Assembly: GCF_014250675.1 (NCBI RefSeq)
Contig: NZ_JACHTG010000004.1
Location: 869,501 to 933,500 of the forward strand
DNA: 64,000 bases
Source: Cetobacterium sp. 8H
GTDB taxonomy: Bacteria; Fusobacteriota; Fusobacteriia; Fusobacteriales; Fusobacteriaceae
Direction: 5' to 3'
Part shown: piece after piece, positions 45,428-53,847 of the stretch
Position numbering within the stretch: the first letter of the stretch is position 1
Layout of the letters: each line of letters begins with the position of its first letter
Position numbers and translations under genes: made by a program
The notes under the pieces: generated by a model
Databases searched by the model: none
Told to the model about the DNA's origin: nothing
The model's input: only the letters and a program-made list of their open reading frames with translations

Positions 45428-46412
45428 CATTATCTCCTTTATTACCAATTTGCTTTATAACTTTATTTACTTCTTGAGTAACATGTTGGATAACTCCCAT
45501 GGTTTTCGAATAAGACATACGTTTAGGCCCCATAACACCAATGATACCTGGAGAATTATCTAAATTGTAAACAGAGTAAACAAAACTATAATCTTCTAAA
45601 CCTTTTACTGCGAGTTCTTCACCGAAGATAACATTAACTTCATCCTCTTTAAAAGGTCTTGATTTAATGGCTTCTTCAAAAAGTTCTTTAATTTTTTCTC
45701 TTTTAGAAAAAATGTCTAGAACCTCTGTAATTTCATTAACCTGTTTATTTTTAAAAATTTCAGAGGAGTTTTCTAAAAAAAGTTTTCCTTCTACTTCATT
45801 ATAAACAAAGTCAATAATATTATCAATTTCGTGAGATTCTATAAAGTTATTTTTAATTTCATTATTAATTTTGTTAGATAGTTTAATTAAATCTTGTTCA
45901 CTACATTTTTCATCGAAAAATATTTTTTTAGTCCGAACATTTTTATTTTCCATAACAACAACTGCCATAGCCATGTAATCATCGATGTGTACAAGCTCTA
46001 CTTTTTTAATTTTATCTTTTTTGTGAGCTGGCTCAATAACAATACCTACGTAGTTTGTAAGTTTAGATAAGAGTGTAGAAGTCCTTTTTAAAACAGAATC
46101 AAGCTCTCTCATCTTACTTTCGTAAACTAAATCAATTCTAGCTTTTTCATCTCTTGAAAGTGTTTCTATCTTTAATAGTTCTTCTAAATAGAATTTATAA
46201 CCCTTATCAGTAGGAATTCTTCCAGAAGATGTATGAGTTTTTGATATAAATCCCATGTCTTCCAAATCTGACATGACATTTCTGATTGTAGCTGAAGATA
46301 AATCGATGTTATATTTTTTAACTAATGCTCTTGAACCAATAGTTTCACCTGATAGCAGATAAAAGTCTATAATTGCACTAAGAACAAGTTTCTCTCTATC
46401 GCTAACAACCAT
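45420..46412 (-). CDS. hrcA: heat-shock repressor HrcA
   Basis: Binds CIRCE and represses the chaperone operon, and needs GroEL for folding in B. subtilis. The 330-aa protein has an N-terminal winged helix (about 1-75, LSSATIRNVMSDLEDMGFISKTHTSSGRIPT) and the HrcA-specific dimerisation domains. It is the first gene of the operon it regulates; a perfect CIRCE site lies 25 nt before its ATG, indicating autoregulation. Confidence 0.96.
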   Translation of the reverse strand: MVVSDREKLVLSAIIDFYLLSGETIGSRALVKKYNIDLSSATIRNVMSDLEDMGFISKTHTSSGRIPTDKGYKFYLEELLKIETLSRDEKARIDLVYESKMRELDSVLKRTSTLLSKLTNYVGIVIEPAHKKDKIKKVELVHIDDYMAMAVVVMENKNVRTKKIFFDEKCSEQDLIKLSNKINNEIKNNFIESHEIDNIIDFVYNEVEGKLFLENSSEIFKNKQVNEITEVLDIFSKREKIKELFEEAIKSRPFKEDEVNVIFGEELAVKGLEDYSFVYSVYNLDNSPGIIGVMGPKRMSYSKTMGVIQHVTQEVNKVIKQIGNKGDNDD

Positions 46413-46436
46413 AAAATCACCCTTCCAAACTTTTTA

Positions 46437-46463
46437 TTAGCACTCGTCGATGAAGAGTGCTAA
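46437..46463. promoter_or_regulatory. CIRCE operator
   Basis: TTAGCACTC-N9-GAGTGCTAA, an exact match to the HrcA-binding consensus. It lies just downstream of the predicted transcription start of the hrcA operon. Confidence 0.97.
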
Positions 46464-46473
46464 TCTTGAAATT

Positions 46474-46502
46474 AATATAATATAAATAAAAAAAAAAGTC
46501 AA
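46474..46502 (-). promoter_or_regulatory. promoter of the hrcA-grpE-dnaK-dnaJ operon
   Basis: On the minus strand TTGACT and TATATT are 17 bp apart, with CIRCE directly after them. Confidence 0.75.
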
Positions 46503-46554
46503 TAGTTTTTTTTATTTTTTTTAAATTCTAATAAAATAATAGTTTAAAAAACGC

Positions 46555-46581
46555 TTGAAATAGGTTATAATTTGCTATAAT
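46555..46581 (+). promoter_or_regulatory. promoter of ptsI
   Basis: TTGAAA and TATAAT with a short 15-bp spacer; the -10 is extended (TGCTATAAT), which can compensate. It is 28 nt before the ptsI ATG. Confidence 0.6.
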
Positions 46582-46609
46582 TAAAGATGGTTTTAAGGGG
46601 AGAGATAAG

Positions 46610-48358
46610 ATGGGCACTATTATTGGTAAAAGTATATTTCCAGGTATAGTTATAGGTCAACCCTATATAGAAAGAAAAAAAAGAATCAATATAGAAAATT
46701 ATAAAATTTCTTCAGAAAGAGTTGAAGAAGAAATTAAAAGATTTCAAGAAGCCTTGCAAAAAGCAAAAATGGATATTAAAAAAATAAAAATGGATCTTCA
46801 AGGAAAGATAAATAAAGAGGATTTACAAATTTTAACAGTCCATATAATGATGTTAGATGATCCTCAGTTTATAACAGATATTAAAAAAGGTATAAAAAAA
46901 GATGAAAACAATGCCGAATCAGTAGTGAAAAAAGTTTCAAATAAATATATAGAGATGTTTGAAAAAATAGCAGATCCAATTTATAAGCAAAGAGCTTTAG
47001 ATATAAAAGACATTAGTGAAAGAATAATTATGAATTTAACTCATGAAGAGAATCTAGATGCTAATTTAAATGAAAAAATACTTGTAATAAGAGAGCTTTT
47101 ACCATCAGAACTTTTAAAAATTTATTATAGTGGAATCAGATTAAATGGAATAATAATGGAATATATGGGTGAAACCTCTCATACTGCCATTTTAACAAAA
47201 GCATTGGAAATTCCAACTTTGATGGGTGGAAATGATTTGTTTTCATTGGATTGGGGAGATCAAATCATTTTAGATACAACCTCTTTAGAGGGAAAGGTTA
47301 TCAGCAATCCAGATAAAAAAACCTTAAACAGATATGAAGAAGAAAAAAATAAATATAAAAATAAAATAAAAGAGATAGAAGCATCAATATATAAAGAGAC
47401 AATCACTCTGGATGGAGAAAAAGTAAGCTTACACCTTAATATAGGTGGAAGGTTAGATATAACTGAAGTTAATAAAAAAAATCCAGATGGTATAGGTCTT
47501 TTAAGAACAGAACTTATATATATGGATGCTAAAGAGTTCCCAGATGAAGAGAAACAAAGAAAAATTTATGACAACATAGCTAAGGAGTTTGGAGATGGAA
47601 AACCTATAATAATTAGGACTCTAGATATTGGTGCGGATAAAAAATTGTCATATTATAAAATGATGGATGAAGAAAATCCATCTTTAGGCTGTAGAGGTAT
47701 GAGGTTAACCTTAACAGATAAAGATTTATTTAAAAATCAAATAAAGGGTATATTAAGAGCCGCAAAAGACCATAACATAAAAATGATGTATCCTATGATT
47801 ACAAACTTAAGAGAAATTAAAGAAGCGGAAGAGTTTGTTAAAGAGTGTGAAAGAGAATTAAAAGAAGAAAATAAAGAGTTTAAACAAAATATTGAAATTG
47901 GAATGATGGTAGAAGTGCCTTCAAATGTGATGTTAGCGGATGTATTTATAGAATATGTAGATTTTTTTTCAATAGGAACTAATGATTTGACTCAATATAT
48001 TTTGGCAACAGATAGATATAGTCCTATAGCCGAAAAACTTTATGACTCTTATGATCCAGCAGTTATAAGAGCTATTGAAACAGTAGCCAAAGCAGGTATT
48101 TCAAGAGGTAAAAAGGTATCTGTGTGCGGAGAAATGGCCGGAGAAGAACAGGCTGTTGTAGCTTTACTAAGCTTTGGAATAAGAGATTTAAGTATGGCAC
48201 CAGCATACATACCAAAAGTTAGAAATTTGATTAGAAAAATAAAAATCGAAGAGCTAAAATTAATAAAAGAGAAACTTTTATCAGCTATAGATTCAAATGA
48301 AGTAAAAAAAATATTAAATGATTATTTAGAAGAGATAGAGGGGAGAAATAGAGAATGA
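46610..48358 (+). CDS. ptsI: PTS enzyme I (phosphoenolpyruvate-protein phosphotransferase)
   Basis: Transfers phosphate from PEP to HPr in the sugar phosphotransferase system. The 582-aa protein has the HPr-binding N domain, the phosphorylated His in GETSHTAILTKALEIP, and the PEP-binding C domain with GLLRTEL, GTNDLTQYIL and the CGEMAG cysteine motif. The order ptsI then ptsH is reversed from the common ptsHI. It overlaps ptsH by 4 nt (ATGA). Confidence 0.96.
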   Translation: MGTIIGKSIFPGIVIGQPYIERKKRINIENYKISSERVEEEIKRFQEALQKAKMDIKKIKMDLQGKINKEDLQILTVHIMMLDDPQFITDIKKGIKKDENNAESVVKKVSNKYIEMFEKIADPIYKQRALDIKDISERIIMNLTHEENLDANLNEKILVIRELLPSELLKIYYSGIRLNGIIMEYMGETSHTAILTKALEIPTLMGGNDLFSLDWGDQIILDTTSLEGKVISNPDKKTLNRYEEEKNKYKNKIKEIEASIYKETITLDGEKVSLHLNIGGRLDITEVNKKNPDGIGLLRTELIYMDAKEFPDEEKQRKIYDNIAKEFGDGKPIIIRTLDIGADKKLSYYKMMDEENPSLGCRGMRLTLTDKDLFKNQIKGILRAAKDHNIKMMYPMITNLREIKEAEEFVKECERELKEENKEFKQNIEIGMMVEVPSNVMLADVFIEYVDFFSIGTNDLTQYILATDRYSPIAEKLYDSYDPAVIRAIETVAKAGISRGKKVSVCGEMAGEEQAVVALLSFGIRDLSMAPAYIPKVRNLIRKIKIEELKLIKEKLLSAIDSNEVKKILNDYLEEIEGRNRE

Positions 48359-48624
48359 AAAAAGTAGAGGTAATAATAAAAAATAAAGCGGGATTACACG
48401 CAAGACCATCATCACTATTTGTTCAGGTGGCTAGCAAATATGATTCTGACATAAATGTACTATTTGAAGATGAGGTTATAAATGGTAAAAGTATAATGGG
48501 ATTAATGCTTTTAGCAGCTGAGCAAGGTAGAGTTTTAACACTTGAATGTGATGGAGAAGACGAGGATGAAATGATAGCTGAATTAATTGATTTAATAGAG
48601 GTTAAAAAGTTTAATGAGGAGTAA
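48355..48624 (+). CDS. ptsH: phosphocarrier protein HPr
   Basis: The small PTS phosphocarrier, 89 aa. The active-site His lies in NKAGLHARPSSLFVQ. The regulatory Ser region GKSIMGLM is also present, so control by an HPr kinase is possible; no hprK is in the window. Translationally coupled to ptsI. ispH begins 6 nt after its stop. Confidence 0.95.
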   Translation: MKKVEVIIKNKAGLHARPSSLFVQVASKYDSDINVLFEDEVINGKSIMGLMLLAAEQGRVLTLECDGEDEDEMIAELIDLIEVKKFNEE

Positions 48625-48630
48625 TAAAGT

Positions 48631-49497
48631 ATGGAGATAATTAGAGCTGAAAAAATGGGGTTTTGCTTTGGTGTAAAAAAAGCTGTGGAAACCTGTTATA
48701 AAGTTGCTAAGACAACCAACGGAAAAAAGTATATACTAGGAATGGTTGTACATAATAAAGATGTAGTAAAAGAAATGGAAAATATTGGATTTAAAGTGGT
48801 AGAAGAAAAAGATATTTTACAAGAAAAAGATAATCTAGAAAAAGGTGATACAGTAATAATTAGAGCTCACGGAACTACTTATGAAGTTATAAAAAAACTA
48901 AGAGATAAAGAAGTAAATCTTTATGATGCTACTTGTGTTTTTGTTGATAGAATCAAAGAGATTCTAATAGAAAGACAAGAGGAGGGGGATGAAATAATTT
49001 TTATTGGAGATAAAAATCATCCTGAAGTAAAAGGGATAGTATCTTTTGGAAAAAATATAAATGTTTTTAAAAATTTAGAAGAATTAAAAGGAAGTTCTTT
49101 AAATACGAGTAAAAATTATTCAGTACTAACGCAGACGACTTTAAATAAAGAAAAGTTTTTAGAGATAAAAGAATATTTACAAAAACACTATTCAAATGCC
49201 CAGATATTTGATAGGATATGTGGAGCAACTAGTGAAAGGCAAGATGCAACAAAAAAACTTGCAAAGATTACTGATATTGTAATTGTTATTGGAGATTTAA
49301 ATAGCTCTAATAGTAAAAAATTATTAGAAGTTGCATTAGCTAGTAATCCAAATAGCTATCTGATTCAAAATGAAAACGAATTAGATTTATCTATTTTTCA
49401 TGAAAATATGAGAGTGGGAATTACAGCTGGAGCATCAACTCCGGAAGAAATAATAAAAAAAATAGAAAATAAAATAAGGGGGAACTTTAATGTCTAA
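48631..49497 (+). CDS. ispH: 4-hydroxy-3-methylbut-2-enyl diphosphate reductase
   Basis: Last MEP pathway step, making IPP and DMAPP with an iron-sulfur cluster. The 288-aa protein has the cluster cysteines in MGFCFGVKKAVE, ATCVFVDRI and DRICGATSERQ, plus the VIRAHG and HPEVKGI motifs. Its 3' end overlaps rpsA by 8 nt. In many Clostridia ispH and S1 are fused or adjacent; here they are separate but coupled. Confidence 0.95.
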   Translation: MEIIRAEKMGFCFGVKKAVETCYKVAKTTNGKKYILGMVVHNKDVVKEMENIGFKVVEEKDILQEKDNLEKGDTVIIRAHGTTYEVIKKLRDKEVNLYDATCVFVDRIKEILIERQEEGDEIIFIGDKNHPEVKGIVSFGKNINVFKNLEELKGSSLNTSKNYSVLTQTTLNKEKFLEIKEYLQKHYSNAQIFDRICGATSERQDATKKLAKITDIVIVIGDLNSSNSKKLLEVALASNPNSYLIQNENELDLSIFHENMRVGITAGASTPEEIIKKIENKIRGNFNV

Positions 49498-51112
49498 CTT
49501 TGATCACTACGAAGAATTTGAAGCATTGCTAAATGAGTATATGCCTGTAAAAGAGGAAGAAGAAATAAAAACTAAAGTAACTGGAACAATAGTAAATATG
49601 GATAGAAACTTTACATATTTGGAAGTACCAGGACAACCTGCAAGTGTGAGAGTAAGAACAGAAGAGCTAACTGGCTATAATGTTGGAGATGAAGTTGAAG
49701 TTTTAATAGTTGCAAAAATGGAAGAAGACGATACTCTAGTTTTAATCGGTTCTAAAAAAAGAGTCGATATGGAAATTGGAGCTGAAAAATTAACAGCTGC
49801 TTTAGAAAATAAAGATATCGTTGTAGGAAAAATTTTAAAAAGAGTAAAAGGTGGATATGTTGTGGAAGTTTTCCATCAGCAAGGATTCTTACCAAATTCA
49901 TTATCAGAAATTCCTTTCGAGAGTGGGGATGAATATGTAGGGAAAGAAACTCAAGTAGTAGTTAAAGAGGTTAAAGAGGATAGAAGAGGAAAGAAAATAC
50001 TTCTTTCTAGAAAAGAGATAGTTGCTGCAAAAGATCTAGAGTCAATGGAAAAATTAACTTTAGGAGAAGTTGTAAAAGCTAACATAATTGAAGTTTTAGA
50101 GTTTGGATTAACAGTTAAAGTTAATGGAATAAGAGGATTTATTCATATATCAGAAATTGATTGGAAGAAGACGACAGACTTAAATAAACTATATAAAGCT
50201 GGAGATATTATAGATGCTAAAATAATTGAGATTGATAAAGAAAAAAGAAATCTTAAATTATCGATAAAAGCATTAACTAAAAATCCTTGGGAAACTTTAG
50301 CAGAAAATTATTCTGTAGGAAATGAAGTTTCAGGAAAGGTAACAAGAGTTGTTAATTATGGAGCTTTTGTTGAAATAATACCTGGTGTTGAAGGGTTAGT
50401 TCATAGCTCGGATTTCTCTTGGATTAATAAAAAAGTTAATGTAAACAACTTTGTAAAAGTTGGAGATGAAGTTAAGGTAGTAATAACTGAATTAAACAAA
50501 GCAGAAAGAAAATTAAAATTAGGAATTAAACAATTGAGTTCTAATCCTTGGGCAAAAGCTGCAGAAAAATATTCTGTAGGAACAGTTGTTTCAGGAAAAG
50601 TTGTAGAAGTTAAACCTTTTGGTGTATTTGTACAAATAGAAGAAGGAGTAGATGGATTTATTCATAACTCTGATTTTGCTTGGTCAGGAAATAAAAAGTT
50701 TGCTAAAGGTGATTCTGTGGAGTTTAAAATTACAGAATTAAATATAGAAGAGCAAAAAATAAAGGGAAGTATTAAAGATTTAACTAAAAGTCCTTGGAAT
50801 TTAGCTTTAGAAAACTACTCGATAGGAGATAAAGTTGAAAAAGAGATAAAGAATATTCAAGATTTTGGAATGTTTGTAAAATTAGAAGAGGGAGTAGATG
50901 GATTTATTCCAACTCAAATGGCTTCTAAAGATTTTATAAAGTCTTTAAAAGATAAATTCAAAGTAGGACAAACAGTTTTAGCTGAAATTGTAGAGATTGA
51001 TTCTGAGAAAAAAAGAATTAAACTTTCTATAAAAAAAGTTGAATTTGAAAATGCAAAAAATGAAGATAAAGAATTACTAGAAAAGTATGGAGTATCTTCA
51101 AGCGAAGAGTAA
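49490..51112 (+). CDS. rpsA: 30S ribosomal protein S1
   Basis: RNA-binding protein that helps load mRNA. The 540-aa protein shows six S1-type repeats at about 25-95, 110-180, 195-262, 280-348, 365-433 and 450-520; the first two are divergent and the later four match best (GKVTRVVNYGAFVEI, GFIHNSDF). An acidic tail ends the protein. It follows ispH without a promoter of its own. Confidence 0.93.
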   Translation: MSNFDHYEEFEALLNEYMPVKEEEEIKTKVTGTIVNMDRNFTYLEVPGQPASVRVRTEELTGYNVGDEVEVLIVAKMEEDDTLVLIGSKKRVDMEIGAEKLTAALENKDIVVGKILKRVKGGYVVEVFHQQGFLPNSLSEIPFESGDEYVGKETQVVVKEVKEDRRGKKILLSRKEIVAAKDLESMEKLTLGEVVKANIIEVLEFGLTVKVNGIRGFIHISEIDWKKTTDLNKLYKAGDIIDAKIIEIDKEKRNLKLSIKALTKNPWETLAENYSVGNEVSGKVTRVVNYGAFVEIIPGVEGLVHSSDFSWINKKVNVNNFVKVGDEVKVVITELNKAERKLKLGIKQLSSNPWAKAAEKYSVGTVVSGKVVEVKPFGVFVQIEEGVDGFIHNSDFAWSGNKKFAKGDSVEFKITELNIEEQKIKGSIKDLTKSPWNLALENYSIGDKVEKEIKNIQDFGMFVKLEEGVDGFIPTQMASKDFIKSLKDKFKVGQTVLAEIVEIDSEKKRIKLSIKKVEFENAKNEDKELLEKYGVSSSEE

Positions 51113-51121
51113 TAAAAAAAA

Positions 51122-51143
51122 GGCCCTCAGTTATTTGAGGGCC
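51122..51143 (+). terminator. hairpin after rpsA
   Basis: A GC-rich 8-bp stem GGCCCTCA / TGAGGGCC with loop GTTATT. No T run follows, so it may stabilise the 3' end rather than terminate on its own. Confidence 0.65.
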
Positions 51144-51166
51144 CAATAAAATCAATAAAAAATCAG

Positions 51167-51194
51167 TTGACTTTTTGTAAAATTGTGTTATAAT
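51167..51194 (+). promoter_or_regulatory. promoter of the infC-rpmI-rplT operon
   Basis: TTGACT and TATAAT with a 16-bp spacer, about 178 nt upstream of the infC start. Confidence 0.75.
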
Positions 51195-51200
51195 TGATAA

Positions 51201-51360
51201 AGACAATTAAAAAGATTTGCAAAGAAGAAACTTCCTGTTTCTCACCTTATGGGGCTAGGACCTTCATAATGGTTTTATAATTTTTTTAGGGCGAGCCTTA
51301 ATAATTATTTGAGTTAACAGGAAATTTATATCCTGTTTTTTTTATTTGATAGTTAATAGG
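51201..51360 (+). promoter_or_regulatory. infC operon leader with competing hairpins (L20-leader-like)
   Basis: AACAGGA (51316-51322) can pair with TCCTGTT (51331-51337) to make an intrinsic terminator with a T run. The same AACAGGAA can instead pair with TTCCTGTT (51232-51239), extended by GAG/CTC, which would prevent termination. This is the layout of autogenous leaders in infC-rpmI-rplT operons, where L20 is the usual effector. The conserved Rfam structure was not checked. Confidence 0.7.
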
Positions 51361-51371
51361 AGGTGTCTATT

Positions 51372-51875
51372 ATTTCGGACAAAATTAGAATTAATGAAAA
51401 AATTAGAGGTAGAGAGTTAAGAATTATCTCTGAAACTGGGGAGCAATTAGGTATCATGTCTTCTGCAGAAGCTTTAGAATTAGCAATGCAAAAGGAATTA
51501 GATTTGGTTGAGATTTCTCCAAATGCAGCCCCACCAGTATGTAAAATAATGGACTATGGAAAGTTTAAATATGAGCAAACTAGAAAAGCAAAAGAAGCTA
51601 AAAAGAACCAAAAACAAGTAATTGTTAAAGAGGTAAAATTTAGAGCTAGAATAGATCAGCATGATATGGATACAAAAATAGCCCAAGTTCAAAAGTTTTT
51701 AGAAAAAGATAACAAAGTTAAAATAACTCTTGTTCAGTACGGAAGAGAAAGAATGTATGCTGATCAAGGAATAGGAATGTTAGATCAGATATCTGAAAGA
51801 TTCACTGAAATCGCAGATGTTGATAAAAAATATAATGATAAGCAAAAGTATTTAATCTTATCACCAAAAAAATAG
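51372..51875 (+). CDS. infC: translation initiation factor IF-3, AUU start codon
   Basis: Prevents subunit joining and checks the start codon. The 167-aa protein (from the ATT) begins SDKIRINEKIRGRELRII and contains SAEALELAMQKELDLVEISPNAAPPVCKIMDYGKFKYE; both IF3 domains are complete. There is no ATG at the start. The AGGAGG (51358-51363) is 8 nt before an ATT, and the only other starter, GTG at 51363, overlaps that site. An adjacent ATT (51369) is a second possibility. AUU start is known in infC and used for autoregulation by IF3. Confidence 0.93.
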   Translation: MSDKIRINEKIRGRELRIISETGEQLGIMSSAEALELAMQKELDLVEISPNAAPPVCKIMDYGKFKYEQTRKAKEAKKNQKQVIVKEVKFRARIDQHDMDTKIAQVQKFLEKDNKVKITLVQYGRERMYADQGIGMLDQISERFTEIADVDKKYNDKQKYLILSPKK

Positions 51876-51902
51876 TGAAGATTTGAGAGGAGGAACATTA
51901 CA

Positions 51903-52109
51903 ATGCCAAAAATGAAAACTCATAGAGGTGCTAAAAAAAGAATCAAGGTAACTGGAACTGGAAAGTTCGTTGTTAAGAAGCCAGGAAAGAGCCATATCTT
52001 AACAAAGAAGACTAGAAAGAGAAAGAACAGATTAAAGAAGGATACAGTTATCACTTCAACATTAGAGAAACACTTAAAAGGATTATTACCATACGGAGTA
52101 GGAAGATAA
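51903..52109 (+). CDS. rpmI: 50S ribosomal protein L35
   Basis: A 68-aa basic protein of the large subunit. [22 protein letters not shown] and the [19 protein letters not shown] block are typical. It sits between infC and rplT, the standard order, with a GGAGGA before the ATG. Confidence 0.97.
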   Translation: MPKMKTHRGAKKRIKVTGTGKFVVKKPGKSHILTKKTRKRKNRLKKDTVITSTLEKHLKGLLPYGVGR

Positions 52110-52160
52110 TAATTCTGGATTCAGATTATTGTAAAGAACCAATTTTAGGAGGAGAAGTAA

Positions 52161-52511
52161 ATGAGAGTTAAGACTGGAATAGTTAGAAGAAGAAGACATA
52201 AAAAAGTTTTAAAAGCTGCTAAAGGATTTAGAGGTGCATCTGGAGACGCATTTAAGCAAGCTAAACAAGCTGTAATGAGAGCAGAAGCTTTCTCTACAAG
52301 AGATAGAAAAGTTAGAAAGAGAAAGATGAGACAATTATGGATCATCAGAATCAACGCTGCAGCTAGAATCAACGGATTAACTTACTCTACTTTAATGAAC
52401 GGATTAAAGAGAGCTGGAATCGAGTTAGATAGAAAAGTTTTAGCAGATATCGCTTTAAACAATGCAGCTGAATTTGCTAAATTAGCAGAAACTGCAAAAG
52501 CAGCATTATAA
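52161..52511 (+). CDS. rplT: 50S ribosomal protein L20
   Basis: Binds 23S rRNA early in 50S assembly and represses its own operon in E. coli and B. subtilis. The 116-aa protein has [28 protein letters not shown] and [31 protein letters not shown] precedes the ATG. It is the last gene of the operon. Confidence 0.98.
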   Translation: MRVKTGIVRRRRHKKVLKAAKGFRGASGDAFKQAKQAVMRAEAFSTRDRKVRKRKMRQLWIIRINAAARINGLTYSTLMNGLKRAGIELDRKVLADIALNNAAEFAKLAETAKAAL

Positions 52512-52516
52512 GATTG

Positions 52517-52541
52517 AAAAAGAGCTCAGGCTCTTTTTTTT
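52517..52541 (+). terminator. terminator of the infC-rpmI-rplT operon
   Basis: A 9-bp stem AAAAAGAGC / GCTCTTTTT with loop TCAG and further T's. Confidence 0.9.
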
Positions 52542-52577
52542 ATTTCAAAAATTCTTAAATAAAAATAAAAAATATGA

Positions 52578-52583
52578 TATAAT
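52578..52583 (+). promoter_or_regulatory. -10 element of the TPR-protein promoter
   Basis: TATAAT preceded by a TGA context (extended -10 like), 40 nt upstream of the ATG. No good -35 is visible. Confidence 0.4.
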
Positions 52584-52623
52584 GCCCTAAAGAGTAGTTT
52601 TAAAAAACCTAAGGGGGATTAAA

Positions 52624-53199
52624 ATGCTAAGAAAAAAAATACTAAAAAGAGCAAATATAAACAAAGAGCAGCTATTAGAATTAGAGCAAGAAATAAGATT
52701 TACTCTTTTATCAAAACCTAATGATATTGATAATTTAGATAGATTAGGAATGATACTTTTTTATAAAAGGGATTGTCAGGGTTCTTTAGAAATTTATGAA
52801 AAATTAAGAGTATTAGGAAAAAAGGATAGTGAAACATTGGGGTTTTTAGGATATCTAAACTATGAGTTGGGAAACTATACTCAAGCAATAACATATTTTA
52901 ATATGTTTTTAGATAAAAAACCAGGAGATGCATTTGTCTATTTTTTACTTGGGAATGCATATTCAAGAGCAGGAAAGATTATCGAAGCTATAAATAGTTA
53001 TGATTTTGCAATATTTTTAGATTTGGACATTTATAAAGCACATTTAGATTTTGCTGAAGAATATGAATCTTTAGGTAGAGATAAGAAAGCTTTAGTTGAA
53101 TATATTGCAGCTTATGAAATTGATCCTAGAAATAAAAATATAGAAGTAAAAATTAATGAATTAAAAAAGAAAATTAAGGATATAGAAAATAGGGGATAG
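52624..53199 (+). CDS. tetratricopeptide-repeat protein
   Basis: A 191-aa soluble protein with about three or four TPR units (residues about 35-175), e.g. SETLGFLGYLNYELGNYTQAITYFNMFLDKKPGDAFVYFLLGNAYSRAGKI-type helices. TPR proteins are scaffolds; the partner is unknown. The adjacent downstream gene encodes a membrane J-domain protein, which may be functionally linked. No signal peptide is seen. Confidence 0.75.
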   Translation: MLRKKILKRANINKEQLLELEQEIRFTLLSKPNDIDNLDRLGMILFYKRDCQGSLEIYEKLRVLGKKDSETLGFLGYLNYELGNYTQAITYFNMFLDKKPGDAFVYFLLGNAYSRAGKIIEAINSYDFAIFLDLDIYKAHLDFAEEYESLGRDKKALVEYIAAYEIDPRNKNIEVKINELKKKIKDIENRG

Positions 53200-53218
53200 A
53201 AAGTCTATTCCCTAATTT
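53191..53218 (+). terminator. weak terminator after the TPR gene
   Basis: A stem AGGGGATAG / CTATTCCCT with one G-U pair, loop AAAGT, followed by AATTTT. It begins inside the last codons. Confidence 0.5.
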
Positions 53219-53247
53219 TATATCTGTATTGTAAATAAGGAGAAAAA

Positions 53248-53775
53248 ATGATATCAATCGCAATATTTTTAACAGCAGCTATATTTTTAATAATAGCTAT
53301 GTTATTTGGTATGAATAGAGCAATTTCAGCTTTACCAGTACTATTTTTTATTATGTTATTAATTTCATTCTTTGGTTTTATAGTAGTTCAATTTTTTCCA
53401 ATAATACTTATATTTTTAGTTATTGGATATTTTAGAAATAGAAATAAACCTAAAAAAACTGGAAACTTTTACTATAGAACATATACACAAAAAGATTTTG
53501 AAGATATGTTTAGAAATCAAGGCGGACAGTCATATGGTGGGAACTATCAAGGTGGATACCAAAATAACTCATTTGGAAACTTTGAGGATAAAACTAAGTA
53601 TTATAAAATTTTAGGAGTTCAAGAGGGTGTAACTCCAGAAGAACTAAAAAAAGCTTATAGAGATTTAGCAAAAAAACATCATCCAGATAGATATGCTAAC
53701 GCTGATGAAGAAGTGAGAGCTATGCATGAAAGAAAATTTAAAGAGATAAATGAAGCGTATGAAAAACTTCAATAA
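53248..53775 (+). CDS. membrane-anchored J-domain protein
   Basis: A 175-aa protein with two N-terminal membrane helices (about 1-25 and 28-62), a Gly/Gln/Asn-rich linker (about 90-112) and a C-terminal J domain (about 115-175) with the HPD motif in KKHHPDRYA. It should recruit DnaK to the membrane. It lacks the zinc and substrate domains of DnaJ. Confidence 0.85.
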   Translation: MISIAIFLTAAIFLIIAMLFGMNRAISALPVLFFIMLLISFFGFIVVQFFPIILIFLVIGYFRNRNKPKKTGNFYYRTYTQKDFEDMFRNQGGQSYGGNYQGGYQNNSFGNFEDKTKYYKILGVQEGVTPEELKKAYRDLAKKHHPDRYANADEEVRAMHERKFKEINEAYEKLQ

Positions 53776-53790
53776 CATAAGGAAAATTAT

Positions 53791-53820
53791 TTGAAAAAAC
53801 CTTATACCTTATGGTACAAT
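53791..53820 (+). promoter_or_regulatory. promoter of glmU-prs
   Basis: TTGAAA and TACAAT with an 18-bp spacer, 27 nt before glmU. Confidence 0.6.
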
Positions 53821-53847
53821 ATAAAGGTTAAATAGATGGAGGGTATA

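Noticed and set aside
51363-51365. GTG start for infC
   Set aside because: The GTG uses the last base of AGGAGG, so it cannot be read from that site; ATT eight bases downstream fits the family length.
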